A DNA stretch of 6,701 nucleotides, taken from positions 1 through 6,701 of the forward strand of contig JAGGTC010000100.1 of assembly GCA_021163945.1 (NCBI GenBank), written 5' to 3'. The translations under genes were made by a program, and so were the position numbers. A model generated the notes under the pieces. The model searched no databases, had not been told where the DNA came from, and was given only the letters and a program-made list of their open reading frames with translations. This DNA is from Deltaproteobacteria bacterium (GTDB lineage Bacteria; Desulfobacterota; Desulfofervidia; Desulfofervidales; DG-60). Every line of letters begins with the position of its first letter. The stretch's first letter is position 1. This document shows, one piece after another, positions 6,212 to 6,701 of this stretch.

Positions 6212-6701
6212 TTACCATTCCTGCCTCTCTAGTGTCTTTCTTGTAAAGAACCTCTCACTTATACCTGTATTAAAAACAGGCCTCTTTTTCACCCCCATTA
6301 CGATAATATCCCTATGGCCTGTCTTAAAGTTATAGACCTCGTAAAAAAGTGGATAGTAACAGCCATTTTCTGGATAAACATAATAATGGAATATTTCTTT
6401 GAATTTTCTCCCTTTTTTATCATAGTATTCTTCATAGACAGAAACGCCTGTCTTTTTATCTATCCAGACAATCCTCTTCTCATAATACCAGTGCTTCTTT
6501 TTTGGATAAGCCTCTATTTTATAACATGGCACATCCTTACAATAAGTTTTCCCATCCCACCCGCTCTTATAGCCAGAAAAGACATCTTCTCCAATGAGCT
6601 TATAGGTTTCATAACCATATCTTCTGGTAGTAATCTCTTCTACTGTAAACTCAGAACCCATAAATGAGTCATCCTCTTCTGCCTGTGAGACCTTCCTTAT
6701 C
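6212..6701 (-). CDS. Outer-membrane lipoprotein-sorting (LolA-like) protein, N-terminus cut by window edge
   Basis: The frame is open from the right edge to TAA at 6214-6212, giving 162 visible residues. The Met encoded at 6661-6659 is internal: the residues before it (QAEEDDSF, then MGSEFTVEEIT) form the DSFMGS-(D/E)-F-(T/S)-x-E-(D/E)-(L/I) signature of the LolA-like outer-membrane lipoprotein-sorting family. About 90-100 N-terminal residues including a signal peptide should lie beyond the window. The visible part continues with beta-rich, charged strands such as CYKIEAYPKK, KRIVWIDKKTGVSVYEEYYDKKGR and YYPLFYEVYN, as expected for the half-barrel fold, and ends with FFTRKTLERQEW. Members of this family act in the periplasm and, by analogy with LolA, are thought to shuttle a lipid or lipoprotein. 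The beta-barrel gene follows by 25 bp, consistent with a shared envelope transport task. The cargo is unknown. Confidence 0.75.
   Translation of the reverse strand, partial: IRKVSQAEEDDSFMGSEFTVEEITTRRYGYETYKLIGEDVFSGYKSGWDGKTYCKDVPCYKIEAYPKKKHWYYEKRIVWIDKKTGVSVYEEYYDKKGRKFKEIFHYYVYPENGCYYPLFYEVYNFKTGHRDIIVMGVKKRPVFNTGISERFFTRKTLERQEW

Noticed and set aside
6314..6667. Plus-strand open frame of 117 codons with hydrophobic content
   Set aside because: It is the shadow of the LolA-like gene. The hydrophobic residues arise from the complement of Lys/Glu-rich codons, and the minus frame has the DSFMGS-type signature.

Overview
The window is a piece of one bacterial operon of at least six genes. 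All are on the minus strand, so transcription runs from right to left, and the operon continues past both ends. Base composition is AT-rich (about 40% GC by eye), with free use of ATA for Ile and AGG/AGA for Arg. The outer-membrane beta-barrel gene, a LolA-like gene and a DUF374 acyltransferase point to a Gram-negative organism. The closest feel is Desulfobacterota (the former Deltaproteobacteria) or a similar anaerobic, possibly thermophilic lineage. That placement is an impression, because no marker gene is present.

In transcription order the window holds: (1) 6701-6212, the C-terminal part of an outer-membrane lipoprotein-sorting (LolA-like) protein; (2) 6186-4669, a DUF1302-type outer-membrane beta-barrel with signal peptide and terminal Phe; (3) 4619-3975, a DUF374 lysophospholipid-acyltransferase-like protein; (4) 3960-2494 and (5) 2484-1033, two tandem paralogous AMP-forming acyl-CoA synthetase / ligase genes; (6) 1036 to 1 and beyond, a GNAT-like N-acetyltransferase family protein that starts at GTG and overlaps the preceding stop by 4 bp. 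Gaps between genes are 25, 49, 14 and 9 bp, then the 4-bp overlap. No terminator or promoter is evident and no stretch over 50 bp is without a gene.

Together the genes suggest envelope lipid traffic. Two ligases would activate carboxylic acids (probably fatty acids), a membrane-associated acyltransferase could attach them, and a LolA-like periplasmic protein plus a beta-barrel would move a hydrophobic molecule across the periplasm and outer membrane. DUF1302-type proteins often sit beside LolA-like proteins and MMPL/RND transporters, so such a transporter is predicted just outside the right end. Direction (export or uptake) and substrate cannot be read from the sequence.

The clearest anomaly is at DNA level. 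The two ligase genes are only moderately similar (about 60% at protein level by eye), yet share a 166-bp block that is 163/166 identical, with sharp borders (37/58 identical immediately beyond one edge). This is the signature of recent gene conversion, and it covers the hinge and C-terminal catalytic motifs.
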